A stretch of 64,000 nt of DNA from Pseudomonas sp. ok272 (GTDB taxonomy: Bacteria; Pseudomonadota; Gammaproteobacteria; Pseudomonadales; Pseudomonadaceae): contig NZ_FOCB01000001.1 in NCBI RefSeq assembly GCF_900109995.1, positions 422,135 through 486,134 of the forward strand. Direction: 5' to 3'. Shown here in pieces: positions 25,400 through 34,306 of the stretch. Each line of letters opens with the position of its first letter. Position 1 is the first letter of the stretch. The notes below the pieces were generated by a model that ran no database searches, was not told the origin of the DNA, and saw only the letters and a list, made by a program, of their open reading frames with translations. The position numbers were made by a program, and so were the translations under genes.

Positions 25400-26578
25400 T
25401 CAGCGCTCGATCAGCGCAATGCGCTTGTTGTAGAGGTTCATCAGCATGGAAATCGACAGGCTGATGGCCAGGTACACGCTCATGGTGATGGCGATGACCT
25501 CAATCGCCTGCCCGGTCTGATTGAGCACCGTGCCGGCGAACAGCGAGACCATTTCCGGGTAACCGATGCCGGCGGCCAGCGAGGAGTTTTTCACCAGGTT
25601 GAGGTACTGGCTGGCCAAGGGCGGAATGATCACGCGCATGGCTTGCGGGATGATCACCTTGCGCAAGGTCGGCCCCGGACGCAGCCCCAACGAGCGCGCG
25701 GCTTCGGTCTGGCCGTGGCCGACCGACTTGATGCCCGAGCGCACGATTTCGGCGATGAACGCGGCGGTGTACACCGTCAGGGCCAGGGTCAAGGCCAGCA
25801 ACTCGGGGATCAGTACCCAGCCGCCGACGAAATTGAAGCCTCTGACTTCCGGCACTTGCCACTGCACCGGGCTGCCCCAGAGTGCGACGCTGAGGGCGGG
25901 TATCAGCACCAGCAGGGTCAGGCTCGTCCAGAACTTATGAAACGCTTGGCCGGTGCTTTCAAAGCGGCGGTTGGCCCATTTGCACATCAACACGGTGGCC
26001 GCGACGGCAATCACCAGGCTGATGAAGAACGGCCCTGCACCGTCAGTCGCCAGTGCCGCGGGCATGTTCAGGCCCCGGCTGCTGATGAAGAACACCTGCA
26101 TCACCTCATGGGCGTTGCGCGGCCCCGGCAGGGTCAGGAACACCGCGAAGTACCAGAACAGGATCTGCAGCAGTGGCGGTATGTTGCGAAAGACCTCGAC
26201 GTAGACGGTGGCTAGGTTTTTGACCATCCAGTTCGGCGAGAGCCGGGCAATGCCGATGATGAAGCCCAGCACCGTCGCCAGGACGATACCGATCACCGAC
26301 ACCAGCAGCGTGTTGAGCAGGCCGACCAGGAACACGCGTCCATAGCTGTCGGATTCGGTGTAGTCGATCAAGTGTTGCGCGATGCCAAAGCCGGCGGTGT
26401 TCTGCACGAAGGCGAACCCGGTGGTGATCCCGCGATGCATCAGGTTGGTGTGGGTGTTGTCATACAGCGCCCAGCCGAAAGCGATGACGGCGATGACGGT
26501 CAACAGTTGAAAGGTCCAGGCGCGAGTGGCCGGGTTGTTGAGAGACAGACCAGGTGAAGCAGCGATGTGCGTTGGCAT
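25400..26578 (-). CDS. aapQ: General L-amino acid ABC transporter, permease AapQ
   Basis: This permease has 392 residues, long like AapQ of Rhizobium. It carries a first membrane segment at about 20-40 (FQLLTVIAVIAFGWAL), the segment VYVEVFRNIPPLLQILFWYF, and the EAA-like loop SVGHGQTEAARSLGLRPGPT followed by VKNSSLAAGIGYPEMV. Start at 26578, where AGGGGCG precedes the ATG; 41 further upstream codons are not coding-like. It pairs with AapM to form the channel. Confidence 0.93.
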   Translation of the reverse strand: MPTHIAASPGLSLNNPATRAWTFQLLTVIAVIAFGWALYDNTHTNLMHRGITTGFAFVQNTAGFGIAQHLIDYTESDSYGRVFLVGLLNTLLVSVIGIVLATVLGFIIGIARLSPNWMVKNLATVYVEVFRNIPPLLQILFWYFAVFLTLPGPRNAHEVMQVFFISSRGLNMPAALATDGAGPFFISLVIAVAATVLMCKWANRRFESTGQAFHKFWTSLTLLVLIPALSVALWGSPVQWQVPEVRGFNFVGGWVLIPELLALTLALTVYTAAFIAEIVRSGIKSVGHGQTEAARSLGLRPGPTLRKVIIPQAMRVIIPPLASQYLNLVKNSSLAAGIGYPEMVSLFAGTVLNQTGQAIEVIAITMSVYLAISLSISMLMNLYNKRIALIER

Positions 26579-26611
26579 GATGCGCCCCTGAAACACAGGC
26601 GAAGGGACAGT

Positions 26612-26633
26612 GCCCGGCAGTGACCTGCCGGGC
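26612..26633 (-). promoter_or_regulatory. Perfect hairpin between aapJ and aapQ
   Basis: GCCCGGCAG and CTGCCGGGC form a 9-bp perfect stem with a 4-base loop, inside the 64-bp gap between the stop of aapJ and the start of aapQ. No U-run follows, so it is more likely an mRNA-stabilising or processing hairpin than a full terminator. Confidence 0.6.
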
Positions 26634-26642
26634 CAGTGAAGT

Positions 26643-27683
26643 TCAGCGGATCGGCGGGCCGTACTGGATGCCGCCCTGGTTCCACAGGGAGTTGAGGCCA
26701 CGATTGATCTTCAAGTCGCTGCCGGCCCCCAGGTTGCGGTCAAAGGACTCACCGTAGTTGCCCACCTGGGCGATGATTTTCGCGGCCCAGTCATTGGGCA
26801 GGTTCAGGTCCTTGCCGTAGGCGCCTTCAGTGCCGAGCAGCCGGGCGATGTCGGGGTTGTTGGTGGACTTGATCATCTGCGCGACGTTCTTCGAGGTGAT
26901 GCCCAGCTCCTCGGCATTGAGCATGGCGGCCAGGGACCAGCGCACAATGGTGAACCAGTCTTCATCGCCACGGCGCACCGCCGGGGTCAGGGGTTCCTTG
27001 GAAATCACTTCGGGCAGCACCACGAAATCATCCGGCGCGCCGAGCTTCAGGCGTTGGCCGTAGAGCTGCGATTGGTCGGTGGTCAGGACATCGCAACGTC
27101 CCGACTCCAGCGCCTTGAAGCTTTCATCGGAGGTGTCGAAGGTGATGGGGGTGAACTTCATGCCATTGCTGCGGAAGTAGTCCGCCAGGTTCAGCTCGGT
27201 GACCGTGCCGGCCTGGATGCAGAAGGTCGCGCCGTCCAGTTCCTTGGCGCTCTTGATCCCCAGCTTCTTGTTGACCAAGAAGCCCTGGCCATCGTAGTAG
27301 GCGACGTTGGTGAATTGGATGCCCATGCCGCCATCGCGCGATGAGGTCCAGGTGGTGCTGCGCGACAGCATGTCGACTTCGCCCGACTGCAGGGCGGTGA
27401 CACGTTCCTTGGTCGTCAGTTGGGTGTATTTGACCTTCTTGGCATCGCCGAACACGGCCGCTGCCACGGCGCGGCAGACGTCGACGTCGAAGCCATGAAA
27501 CTCACCCTTGGCATCGGTGTACGAAAAGCCCGGCAGGCCATCGCTGATGCCGCATTGGACGAAGCCTTTCTTCTTGACGTTATCCAGCGTCGCGCCGGCG
27601 TGGGCATTGATGGCGAATACCGTGCCGAGGGTCAGGCACGCAACGGTTGAGGCCAGTTTCAACAGCGTTGTTTCTCGTTTCAT
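26643..27683 (-). CDS. aapJ: General L-amino acid ABC transporter, periplasmic binding protein
   Basis: The 346-residue binding protein has a signal peptide ending HAHAG-type (INAHAGATLDNVKKKGF). The family-3 solute-binding fold includes GISDGLPGFSYTDAKGEFHG, FDVDVCRAVAAAVFGD and LQSGEVDMLSRSTTWTSSRD. It captures L-amino acids in the periplasm for AapQMP. It is first in the operon. The start at 27683 has GAGAG upstream; the longer frame is not signal-peptide-like. Confidence 0.93.
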   Translation of the reverse strand: MKRETTLLKLASTVACLTLGTVFAINAHAGATLDNVKKKGFVQCGISDGLPGFSYTDAKGEFHGFDVDVCRAVAAAVFGDAKKVKYTQLTTKERVTALQSGEVDMLSRSTTWTSSRDGGMGIQFTNVAYYDGQGFLVNKKLGIKSAKELDGATFCIQAGTVTELNLADYFRSNGMKFTPITFDTSDESFKALESGRCDVLTTDQSQLYGQRLKLGAPDDFVVLPEVISKEPLTPAVRRGDEDWFTIVRWSLAAMLNAEELGITSKNVAQMIKSTNNPDIARLLGTEGAYGKDLNLPNDWAAKIIAQVGNYGESFDRNLGAGSDLKINRGLNSLWNQGGIQYGPPIR

Positions 27684-27908
27684 GGCGGTGCTCTCGTGTG
27701 TGTAACGGGTCAGTGCTAAATCCAGGCGCACGGAGGTTAAAGCTCCGGTTGCTGGCGCTGTGTTCAACATCGAATCGGGAGGGCAGAAACAAGAGCGGGT
27801 CTTCAGGGGACCCAGCAATGGCTGTATTTCTTCTTATGGTTTGGCATAGGTCGTCTTCTTGTTGTTATAGGGGCCCCAAGGGGCCGGGTTTACCGTGCTT
27901 GCGGTGTT

Positions 27909-29066
27909 TCAGGTCACCGGTAGCGATTGCTCTACCAACTGAGTCCAGACGGCGATCGCCGGCTCGATCACCCGATCGTTGAAGTCGTAGTACGGGTTGT
28001 GCAGCGCAGCGCCAGGGTGTTCTCCATCCACCCCGATCCACAGGTAGGCGCCGGGGCATGCCTGGAGCATGAAGGCGAAATCTTCCGAGGCCATCGAAGG
28101 GCTGCAGCCCCACTGGACCCTGGATTCTCCCACCGCCGTCACCGCTGCCCGGCGAACCGCCGCCGCGGCTTCGCGATGGTTCTGTGTCACCGGGTAGCCG
28201 GCGTGATAAACCAGCTCGCCGCCAATGCCGAAGACGGCGGGCAGTTGTTCCACGAACTGGCGGATCAACTGTTCAACCGTGTCGCGCACCTGCGGCTGCA
28301 GGCAACGGACGGTGCCCTTGATGCTCGCCGTCTCGGGAATCACATTGATCGCCTCGCCGGCATTGATCTGGGTGACGCTGATCACCGCGCTGTCGAGCGG
28401 CGACAGTCGGCGGGACACGATCGTTTGCAGGGCCAGGATCAACTGTGCGGCGGCAATGATCGGGTCGGCGCCCTTGTCCGGCATCGCGGCGTGGCAACCC
28501 TTGCCGGTCAGGGTGATTTCGAAGGTGTCCAGGGACGCCATCATCGGCCCCGGGTTGATCACCACATGGCCGGCGGGAACGCCCGGCCAGTTGTGCAGCC
28601 CGTAGATCGCATCCATGGGGAACTGCTCGAACAGTCCGTCTTCGATCATCTTCCTGGCCCCGGCCAGACCTTCCTCGGCCGGCTGGAACACAAAGTGGAC
28701 CGTCCCGCTGAAGCGGCGTGTCTCACTCAAATGCCGCGCCGTGGCGAGCAGGATCGCGGTGTGCCCATCATGACCACAGGCATGCATGCAGCCCTGGTGC
28801 GTCGAGGTGTGCGCGCACTGCCCCAACTCTTGAATGGGCAGGGCGTCCATGTCGGCACGAATGCCGATCGTGGGGCCCTGGCCATTGCGCAATGTGCCCA
28901 CCACCCCGGTGCCCGCCAGCCCACGGTTGACGTCGATGCCAAAGCGCTCCAGCAGCTGTGCCACGCGCTCGGATGTCTGCTGTTCGTGGTAACCGAGTTC
29001 GGGGCGGGCGTGAAAGTCGCGACGCCATTGGATAGCCTCGTCTATCAGTGCCTTGGAGATCGACAT
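27909..29066 (-). CDS. M20 family amidohydrolase (hippurate/N-acyl-amino-acid hydrolase type)
   Basis: The 385-residue metal-dependent hydrolase has the metal-binding motifs MHACGHDGHTA, FQPAEEGLAGA, GLHNWPGVPAG and the C-terminal HPGAALHNPYYDFND. The lid domain has GKGCHAAMPDKGADPIIAAA. It cleaves N-acyl or amide bonds of amino-acid derivatives. ATG at 29066 has GGAG 8 bp upstream, which overlaps the stop of the aldehyde dehydrogenase gene. Its place at the end of a catabolic operon beside aap suggests it releases an amino acid or acid from an N-substituted substrate. Confidence 0.88.
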   Translation of the reverse strand: MSISKALIDEAIQWRRDFHARPELGYHEQQTSERVAQLLERFGIDVNRGLAGTGVVGTLRNGQGPTIGIRADMDALPIQELGQCAHTSTHQGCMHACGHDGHTAILLATARHLSETRRFSGTVHFVFQPAEEGLAGARKMIEDGLFEQFPMDAIYGLHNWPGVPAGHVVINPGPMMASLDTFEITLTGKGCHAAMPDKGADPIIAAAQLILALQTIVSRRLSPLDSAVISVTQINAGEAINVIPETASIKGTVRCLQPQVRDTVEQLIRQFVEQLPAVFGIGGELVYHAGYPVTQNHREAAAAVRRAAVTAVGESRVQWGCSPSMASEDFAFMLQACPGAYLWIGVDGEHPGAALHNPYYDFNDRVIEPAIAVWTQLVEQSLPVT

Positions 29067-29071
29067 GCGGT

Positions 29072-30589
29072 TCACTCCAGGCTCGCGCCGTAGCCGAAGC
29101 TGGCCGCCGGTTTGGCCGCGGTCTCGACCCAGACACTTTTGACTTCGCTGTACTCGCGCAGCGCATCCAGCCCCGAGGAACGACCGTAGCCACTGTCGCC
29201 ATAGCCGCCAAAGGGTGAGCTGACGTGGATGGTCTTGTAGCCGTTGATCCAGAATGTCCCGGCACGCACCTGGCTGGCCACGCGGTGGGCCCGCCCGACG
29301 TCACGGGTCCAGACACCACCGGCCAGGCCAAAGCGGCTGTCGTTGGCAATGCGGATCGCGTCGGCCTCGTCCTTGAAGGGGATCGCGACCACCACCGGGC
29401 CGAAGATTTCTTCCTGGGCGCAGTAGAGCTCGTTGGTGCCCGTCAGCACGGTGGGGTTGATGTAGTAACCCGGTGTGCTCGGGATGGGATCGGCCTCTGC
29501 CCCGAGCAGTTTGGCGCCATCGTTGAGTGCGCCCTCGATCATGGTTTTGACGTGGTGGTACTGCTTGGCATTGTTGATTGGACCGATCTGGGTTTCGGGG
29601 TCGCTCGGATCGCCTACCTTGAAGTTCCGGGCCGCTTGCGCCAGGGCCTGGGTGAACTTGTCGAAGATCGATTGCTGGACCAACAGGCGCGAGCCCGAGA
29701 CGCAGCTTTGTCCGGCGCCGGAGAAAATGGCGGCCTGGGCGCCGCGCAGGGCGATGTCCAGGTCGGCATCGTCGAACACGATATTGGCCGACTTGCCGCC
29801 CAACTCCAGCACGGCCGGGATGCACCGTTGCGCGGCGGCGACGGCGATGTGTCGACCGGTCGCGGGGGAGCCGACAAACACCACTTTGCGGATGTCCGCC
29901 TTGGCAATGAAACCTTGGCCAATGGTGTGGCCGAAGCCGGCGATGATATTGACCAGGCCCTTGGGTACGCCGGCGCGCTCGATCAAGACACCGACCACCA
30001 GCGAAGACAGGGCGGTCAGTTCCGATGGCTTGAGGATCACCGCATTGCCGGCGGCAATGGCCGGTGCGATCTGCCAGCCGCAGGTAAAGATCGGCGCATT
30101 CCACGGGGTGATTTGCAGCACGCTGCCCAGGGGTTCGTAGGTGACGTAGTTCAGGTGTGAGGTCGGCACGGGAATCACTTCACCGTGCAGCTTGTCGGCC
30201 CAGCCGGCGTAGTATTCGAACATCTCGGCGACCTTGGCCACCTCGACCCGGGCGTCACGGATCGGTTTGTTCGCGGTGAACGACTCGATCTGCGCCAGGC
30301 TCTCGGCGTGCTCGCGAATCTGCGCGCCGACCTGATACATCGCCCGCCCGCGGGCCTGTGCCGTCAGCGCCCACCAGTGGGCTTGAGCGACCTTGGCCAC
30401 CGCGTCCGTGTGCGCGATCAACGAGTCGTCGGCATCGGGGAAGGTCAATAACACACTGTCGTCATGGGCGTTGCGCACTTCAATCGGCGAGCCGTGGCCA
30501 TCGATGAATTCGCCACCGACGTAGCTGCCGATCACGTTGCGCTCACCCCAGAATGGGCGCATCAGTTCCAGGACTTTTTGCATGCTCAT
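29072..30589 (-). CDS. NAD(P)-dependent aldehyde dehydrogenase
   Basis: This aldehyde dehydrogenase of about 505 residues has the catalytic Cys in FSGAGQSCVSGSRLLV and the general-base Glu in AVLELGGKSANIVFDD. The cofactor segment is QITPWNAPIFTCGWQIAPAI with LKPSELTALS, and the dimer-interface FGGYGDSGYGRSSG is present. It oxidises an aldehyde to the acid; the substrate is unknown. Starts at 30592 (GTG), 30589 and 30583 are all close together; the middle one was taken. It sits 3 bp after the dehydrogenase gene upstream in the operon. Confidence 0.9.
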   Translation of the reverse strand: MSMQKVLELMRPFWGERNVIGSYVGGEFIDGHGSPIEVRNAHDDSVLLTFPDADDSLIAHTDAVAKVAQAHWWALTAQARGRAMYQVGAQIREHAESLAQIESFTANKPIRDARVEVAKVAEMFEYYAGWADKLHGEVIPVPTSHLNYVTYEPLGSVLQITPWNAPIFTCGWQIAPAIAAGNAVILKPSELTALSSLVVGVLIERAGVPKGLVNIIAGFGHTIGQGFIAKADIRKVVFVGSPATGRHIAVAAAQRCIPAVLELGGKSANIVFDDADLDIALRGAQAAIFSGAGQSCVSGSRLLVQQSIFDKFTQALAQAARNFKVGDPSDPETQIGPINNAKQYHHVKTMIEGALNDGAKLLGAEADPIPSTPGYYINPTVLTGTNELYCAQEEIFGPVVVAIPFKDEADAIRIANDSRFGLAGGVWTRDVGRAHRVASQVRAGTFWINGYKTIHVSSPFGGYGDSGYGRSSGLDALREYSEVKSVWVETAAKPAASFGYGASLE

Positions 30590-30592
30590 CAC

Positions 30593-31483
30593 TTACTCTC
30601 CACGGCCATACAGGCGGGCATCGGTGCGCTGGACAATCGCGCAGAAGTCTTCGTTGTCGGGCAGCGACTGGCTGCTGGCTTGCCACAGTTGGGCGACGAC
30701 CTGGGACAGCGGCAGGTCGAGCCCCAGGTTCGCGGCCAGGTCGCTGGCCAGGCCGACGTCCTTGCGCATCAGACCCATGGTGAAGCCGGAGTCATAGGCT
30801 TTGTTCAGGACCCAGGTGGGGAACATGACCTGGGTCGCGCCGCTGCGGCCGGAGCCGGCGTTCAAGCCTTGCAGGAGCTTTTCAGGGTCGACGCCGGCCT
30901 TGGCGGCCATCGACATCGCTTCTGCGGTACTGATCAGGTGACAGGCGGCGAGCATGTTGTTGGCGATCTTGGCCACGTTGCCGGCGCCCCATTTGCCGAC
31001 ATGCACGCGGGTCCCGCTCATTGCCTCCAGCACCGGCAGGGCCCGGGCCAGGTCGGCCTCCTCGGCACCGATGACCATGGACATGGTGCCGCTGGCGGCG
31101 CCTTTTGGCCCGCCCGAGACGGGGGCGTCGATGAAGGCAACGCCGACCTCGGCCAGTACGGCGGCGACCTTGCGGCTGGCCTCGGGCGTGGAGGTGGTGG
31201 TGTCGACGACGATCAAGCCTGCGCGGCCCCATTCAATGATGCCTTCTTTACCCAGGCACACCGCTTCCACGTGCTCGGCCTTGGGCAGCGACAGGATCAG
31301 CAGGTCCGAGTGGCTGATCAACAGGTTGCGGTTATTGACGGGTTTGACCCCGTTCTTTTCGGCTTGGGCGAGTGCGGCGTCGGACAGGTCAAAACCGCTC
31401 ACATCGAAACCCTTGCCGGCGAGCGTGGCGGCCATGCCGCCGCCCATGTTGCCCAGGCCAATGACGCCTACTTTCATAGTCAT
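30593..31483 (-). CDS. Beta-hydroxyacid dehydrogenase (3-hydroxyisobutyrate dehydrogenase family)
   Basis: The 296-residue protein opens with the Rossmann motif MKVGVIGLGNMGGGMAATLA. It has the family substrate motif FIDAPVSGGPKGAASGTMSM and the catalytic Lys segment GAGNVAKIANNML. The enzyme oxidises a beta-hydroxyacid such as 3-hydroxyisobutyrate, tartronate or a related compound with NAD(P). Two starts (31483 and 31477) are possible. It is the third gene of the operon, 10 bp after the VOC gene. Confidence 0.88.
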   Translation of the reverse strand: MTMKVGVIGLGNMGGGMAATLAGKGFDVSGFDLSDAALAQAEKNGVKPVNNRNLLISHSDLLILSLPKAEHVEAVCLGKEGIIEWGRAGLIVVDTTTSTPEASRKVAAVLAEVGVAFIDAPVSGGPKGAASGTMSMVIGAEEADLARALPVLEAMSGTRVHVGKWGAGNVAKIANNMLAACHLISTAEAMSMAAKAGVDPEKLLQGLNAGSGRSGATQVMFPTWVLNKAYDSGFTMGLMRKDVGLASDLAANLGLDLPLSQVVAQLWQASSQSLPDNEDFCAIVQRTDARLYGRGE

Positions 31484-31493
31484 TTCAACAGTC

Positions 31494-32378
31494 TCAGTTA
31501 ATGAATTCGAGGATGACGTTGCCTGCCGATTGCGGCGCCACCAGCACACGTCCCGCCACGTCACGGTGGGGGATGGCGTTGTGTTCGAGGATCGAGCGCA
31601 AGCTGTCCGGGCGGGTGGTGTGCAAGCGAATGGCAATCGCGTGCGGGCGTTCCTGGGTGACGACGGGTAACTCGATCCCCGGGTACTCAAGGGCGGCGGT
31701 GGCCGCATCGATGGCGCGCAACACGCCGCATTGGGTATCGGCTTCCAGGACCGTGCCGTTGTACTTCACGGCATCGCCGTAGATGGCGCGCCAGCGCGGT
31801 TCGAGCTGCTTGGGGTCGGCCAGGTAGGTGATCGCGAGAATGCCGTCGGCCCCATTGGGGTGGTTCTGCCAGCCTTTGACCCAGATCAGTTCCGGCCGGT
31901 GCTGGTGGCAGATGAAGTTGGACGCATCGGGAAGCTCGGGATCAATGAACAGCGCGAGTGACACCACGGCTTCATCATGGCGGCCATCGGGCAGGGTCAT
32001 GCGCCGGCGAAAATCAATCCGTCCCTGGCTGTCGAGCCCGGCGTGCACCATGCGTGCATGGTCGGCATCGGCGTCCTTGCTGTGCAGCGCCACCAGGGAA
32101 ACCCCTTCTTCGCCGCGGTCAAGGAACTGGCCTAGTTGGCGTCCGAAGCAGAATCCGTCCACCGAGTGGGTGCCGAACTTGGAGCGATCATCCACCCCGA
32201 TCAGTTCGATGAAGTTGCTGGGGAACATCATCAGGGAGGTGACGCTGCCCCACGGGTGATAGCTGACGGGCGACGGCGCGAAGCCCATCTGCCGGTAAAG
32301 CTCCAGGGCGGCGGCGTGATCACGCACGGTGACCAGGGGATGATCGATACCTTGTGGAAATTGAGCGACAGCGGTCAT
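31494..32378 (-). CDS. VOC superfamily glyoxalase-like protein
   Basis: This 294-residue protein has a vicinal-oxygen-chelate N-terminal module (GIDHPLVTVRDHAAALELYR, then YHPWGSVTSLMMFPSNFIEL). A larger second half is of the Glyoxalase_3 kind, with SNFICHQHRPELIW and NHPNGADGILAITYLADP. VOC enzymes use a metal for isomerisation, dioxygenation or C-C cleavage; the reaction here is unknown. It is the second gene of the operon, 15 bp after the acetyltransferase gene. Confidence 0.8.
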   Translation of the reverse strand: MTAVAQFPQGIDHPLVTVRDHAAALELYRQMGFAPSPVSYHPWGSVTSLMMFPSNFIELIGVDDRSKFGTHSVDGFCFGRQLGQFLDRGEEGVSLVALHSKDADADHARMVHAGLDSQGRIDFRRRMTLPDGRHDEAVVSLALFIDPELPDASNFICHQHRPELIWVKGWQNHPNGADGILAITYLADPKQLEPRWRAIYGDAVKYNGTVLEADTQCGVLRAIDAATAALEYPGIELPVVTQERPHAIAIRLHTTRPDSLRSILEHNAIPHRDVAGRVLVAPQSAGNVILEFIN

Positions 32379-32393
32379 GGGAGTGGCTCCGGG

Positions 32394-33158
32394 TTAGCCT
32401 GCGGATTTGGTTGTGAGGGTGGCCAGTGACGTCGGGGCCTGGCCGACAACCCGGGCCGGGGTTCCGGCGACGACGGTGCCGGCGGCCACGGCCTTGAGCA
32501 CCACGGAATTGGCGGCGACGATGGCGTTGGCGCCGACTTCAATGTTGCCCAGTACGGTGGCCCCCGCGCAGATCAAGGCGCCTCGACGGACCTTGGGGTG
32601 ACGGTCGCCGGCTTCGCTGAGGGTGCTGCCGAGCGTGACGCCGTGCCAGAGACTGACGTGATCCTCGACCACCGCGGTCTCGCCAATCACCAGGCCAATG
32701 CCGTGATCAACGAACAGCGCTTTGCCCAAGCGGGCAGCCGGATGAATGTCGATGCTCCAGGTATTGGCCGCCCAGTTCTGGACCAGCACCGCGCTTTGCA
32801 CGTCGCCGTCATTCCACAACGCGTGGGCGATACGGTAGGCCTGGACCGCCTGAATGCCGCGGAACGTGAGAAACGCGGTGAGATGGTCGGGGCAGGCGGG
32901 ATTGACCACGTGCAGGTGATCGATGTCGGCGGCTGCCGCATCGGCGATGGCCGGGGTGGCGTCAATGATTGACTTGAACCAAGGCTCCAACGCCACGTTG
33001 CTCGCCTGGGCGTGCATTTGGCGAGCGAGGTTGGCGGCCAGCGCCGCCTCGAAAGAGGCGTGGGCCAGCAGGTGGCTTGTTGCGTAGTCGCGCAGGACCG
33101 GGTTGCGTTCGATCAACTGCTGGGCTTGATTACGAAGGCGCTGCCAAAGAGCATTCAT
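32394..33158 (-). CDS. Serine O-acetyltransferase-like (CysE family) protein
   Basis: The 254-residue protein has the SATase N-terminal helical domain (about 1-130, with FRGIQAVQAYRIAHALWNDG) and a left-handed beta-helix from SIDIHPAARLGKALFVDHGI. The catalytic His residues appear conserved in VDHGIGLVIGET and DRHPKVRRG. CysE makes O-acetylserine from acetyl-CoA and serine, but the leading position in a catabolic operon suggests another hydroxyl acceptor or a sulfur link. The start at 33158 has GGAG 6 bp upstream; the first ATG, 6 bp earlier, is less well placed. Divergent LysR gene 105 bp away. Confidence 0.82.
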   Translation of the reverse strand: MNALWQRLRNQAQQLIERNPVLRDYATSHLLAHASFEAALAANLARQMHAQASNVALEPWFKSIIDATPAIADAAAADIDHLHVVNPACPDHLTAFLTFRGIQAVQAYRIAHALWNDGDVQSAVLVQNWAANTWSIDIHPAARLGKALFVDHGIGLVIGETAVVEDHVSLWHGVTLGSTLSEAGDRHPKVRRGALICAGATVLGNIEVGANAIVAANSVVLKAVAAGTVVAGTPARVVGQAPTSLATLTTKSAG

Positions 33159-33263
33159 GTCCATCTCCGTTTGCTGATGGGCCGAGTATGGACATGGGCG
33201 AGAGCCTCCAGCAATAATCGCCAATTCAACGTTTTGTTGCCTTAAAGGCAACATAGGAGGCCC

Positions 33264-34172
33264 ATGAGCCTGGTTCAGGATCGACGGATTCTTTATTTCT
33301 TCGAGGCGGTAAGGCTCGGCAGCGTGCGAGCCGCCGCGGACCACCTCAACGTCGCGCCTTCGGCGGTGAGTCGGCAGATCGCCCAGCTTGAACTGGAGTT
33401 GGGCGCACCCTTGCTGGAGCGGCATCGCCGGGGGGTGAAGCCGACCGAGGCCGGTGATCGCGTGCTGGGCTATTACCGTCAGCGCCTGACACACCAGGAA
33501 CTGTTGCTGGACTCACTCCAGGCGCTGCGCGGCCTGCACAGTGGTTCGGTGGTGCTGGCGGTGGGGGAGGGGTTTATCGATGGCCTCGCCGGCCCGCTCA
33601 GTCACTTCTCCGAACAGCACCCCAAGGTCAAGATTCAGGTGAACATGTGCGGCAGCAACGAGGTCATTCGCCAGGTGGTCGAGGATGAAGCGCATCTGGG
33701 GCTGGTGTTCAATCCGGCGGCTGACCCGAAGATTCGCTCCCACGCCTCGCAGCCCCAGCCGGTCCGCGTGATCGTCAATCCCCAGCATCCGCTGGCGCAG
33801 GAAACCCGGCCCATCGAGCTGGCTGGCCTGGACACCTATCGCCTGGCGCTGCCCGGCGTGTCATTCGGCATCCGGCAAATCCTGACCCTGGCGGAGCAGC
33901 AACTGGGGGTGATGCTCAATCCCACGCTGACCTGCAACACCATCGCCATGCTCAAGCGTTTTTCCATGCAAGGTGGGGTGACGTTGCTACCCACCTTTGT
34001 GGTGGATGAAGAAGTGGAGGCCGGACGCCTGTGCGCCATCGCACTGCACAACGAGATCTTTGCCAGCCCCAGGGTGCACCTGATCAGTCGCCTGGGCAGG
34101 CAACTGAGCGTGGGCTCGAACCGATTGCTGGGCATGCTGGTCCAGGAGATGTCGGCGTTCAAGCCGCGTTGA
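33264..34172 (+). CDS. LysR-family transcriptional regulator
   Basis: The 302-residue protein has an N-terminal winged HTH: ILYFFEAVRLGSVRAAADHL and NVAPSAVSRQIAQLELELGA. The usual effector-binding domain follows (LAVGEGFIDGLAGPLSHFSE onward). AGGAGG lies close before the ATG. It diverges from the acetyltransferase-led catabolic operon with 105 bp in between, the classic layout for a LysR activator of that operon. The effector is probably the substrate or an intermediate. Confidence 0.9.
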   Translation: MSLVQDRRILYFFEAVRLGSVRAAADHLNVAPSAVSRQIAQLELELGAPLLERHRRGVKPTEAGDRVLGYYRQRLTHQELLLDSLQALRGLHSGSVVLAVGEGFIDGLAGPLSHFSEQHPKVKIQVNMCGSNEVIRQVVEDEAHLGLVFNPAADPKIRSHASQPQPVRVIVNPQHPLAQETRPIELAGLDTYRLALPGVSFGIRQILTLAEQQLGVMLNPTLTCNTIAMLKRFSMQGGVTLLPTFVVDEEVEAGRLCAIALHNEIFASPRVHLISRLGRQLSVGSNRLLGMLVQEMSAFKPR

Positions 34173-34201
34173 GTCCGCAGGTAAAGTAGCCTCAGATCCG
34201 A

Positions 34202-34218
34202 TCTCGTACACCACGAGA
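34202..34218. promoter_or_regulatory. Small inverted repeat before the toxin-like operon
   Basis: TCTCGT-N5-ACGAGA forms a 6-bp dyad about 90 bp before the GTG of the first toxin-like gene and 30 bp after the LysR stop. It could be an operator for the downstream operon or part of the end of the LysR transcript. No confident -10/-35 pair was found. Confidence 0.25.
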
Positions 34219-34306
34219 CGAATTGTCCTGCCTTGGGACGTCATGCCCTTACCCCGCCTAGTACACCGTTTGAAGATGCAGCCTCACCACCAAAGGAGAG
34301 GATGCT

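Noticed and set aside
24227..26215. A 662-codon open frame opposite aapM and aapQ
   Set aside because: His/Gln-rich antisense shadow across two certain permease genes.
27927..29093. A 388-codon open frame opposite the M20 gene
   Set aside because: Shadow of a gene with intact metal-binding motifs.
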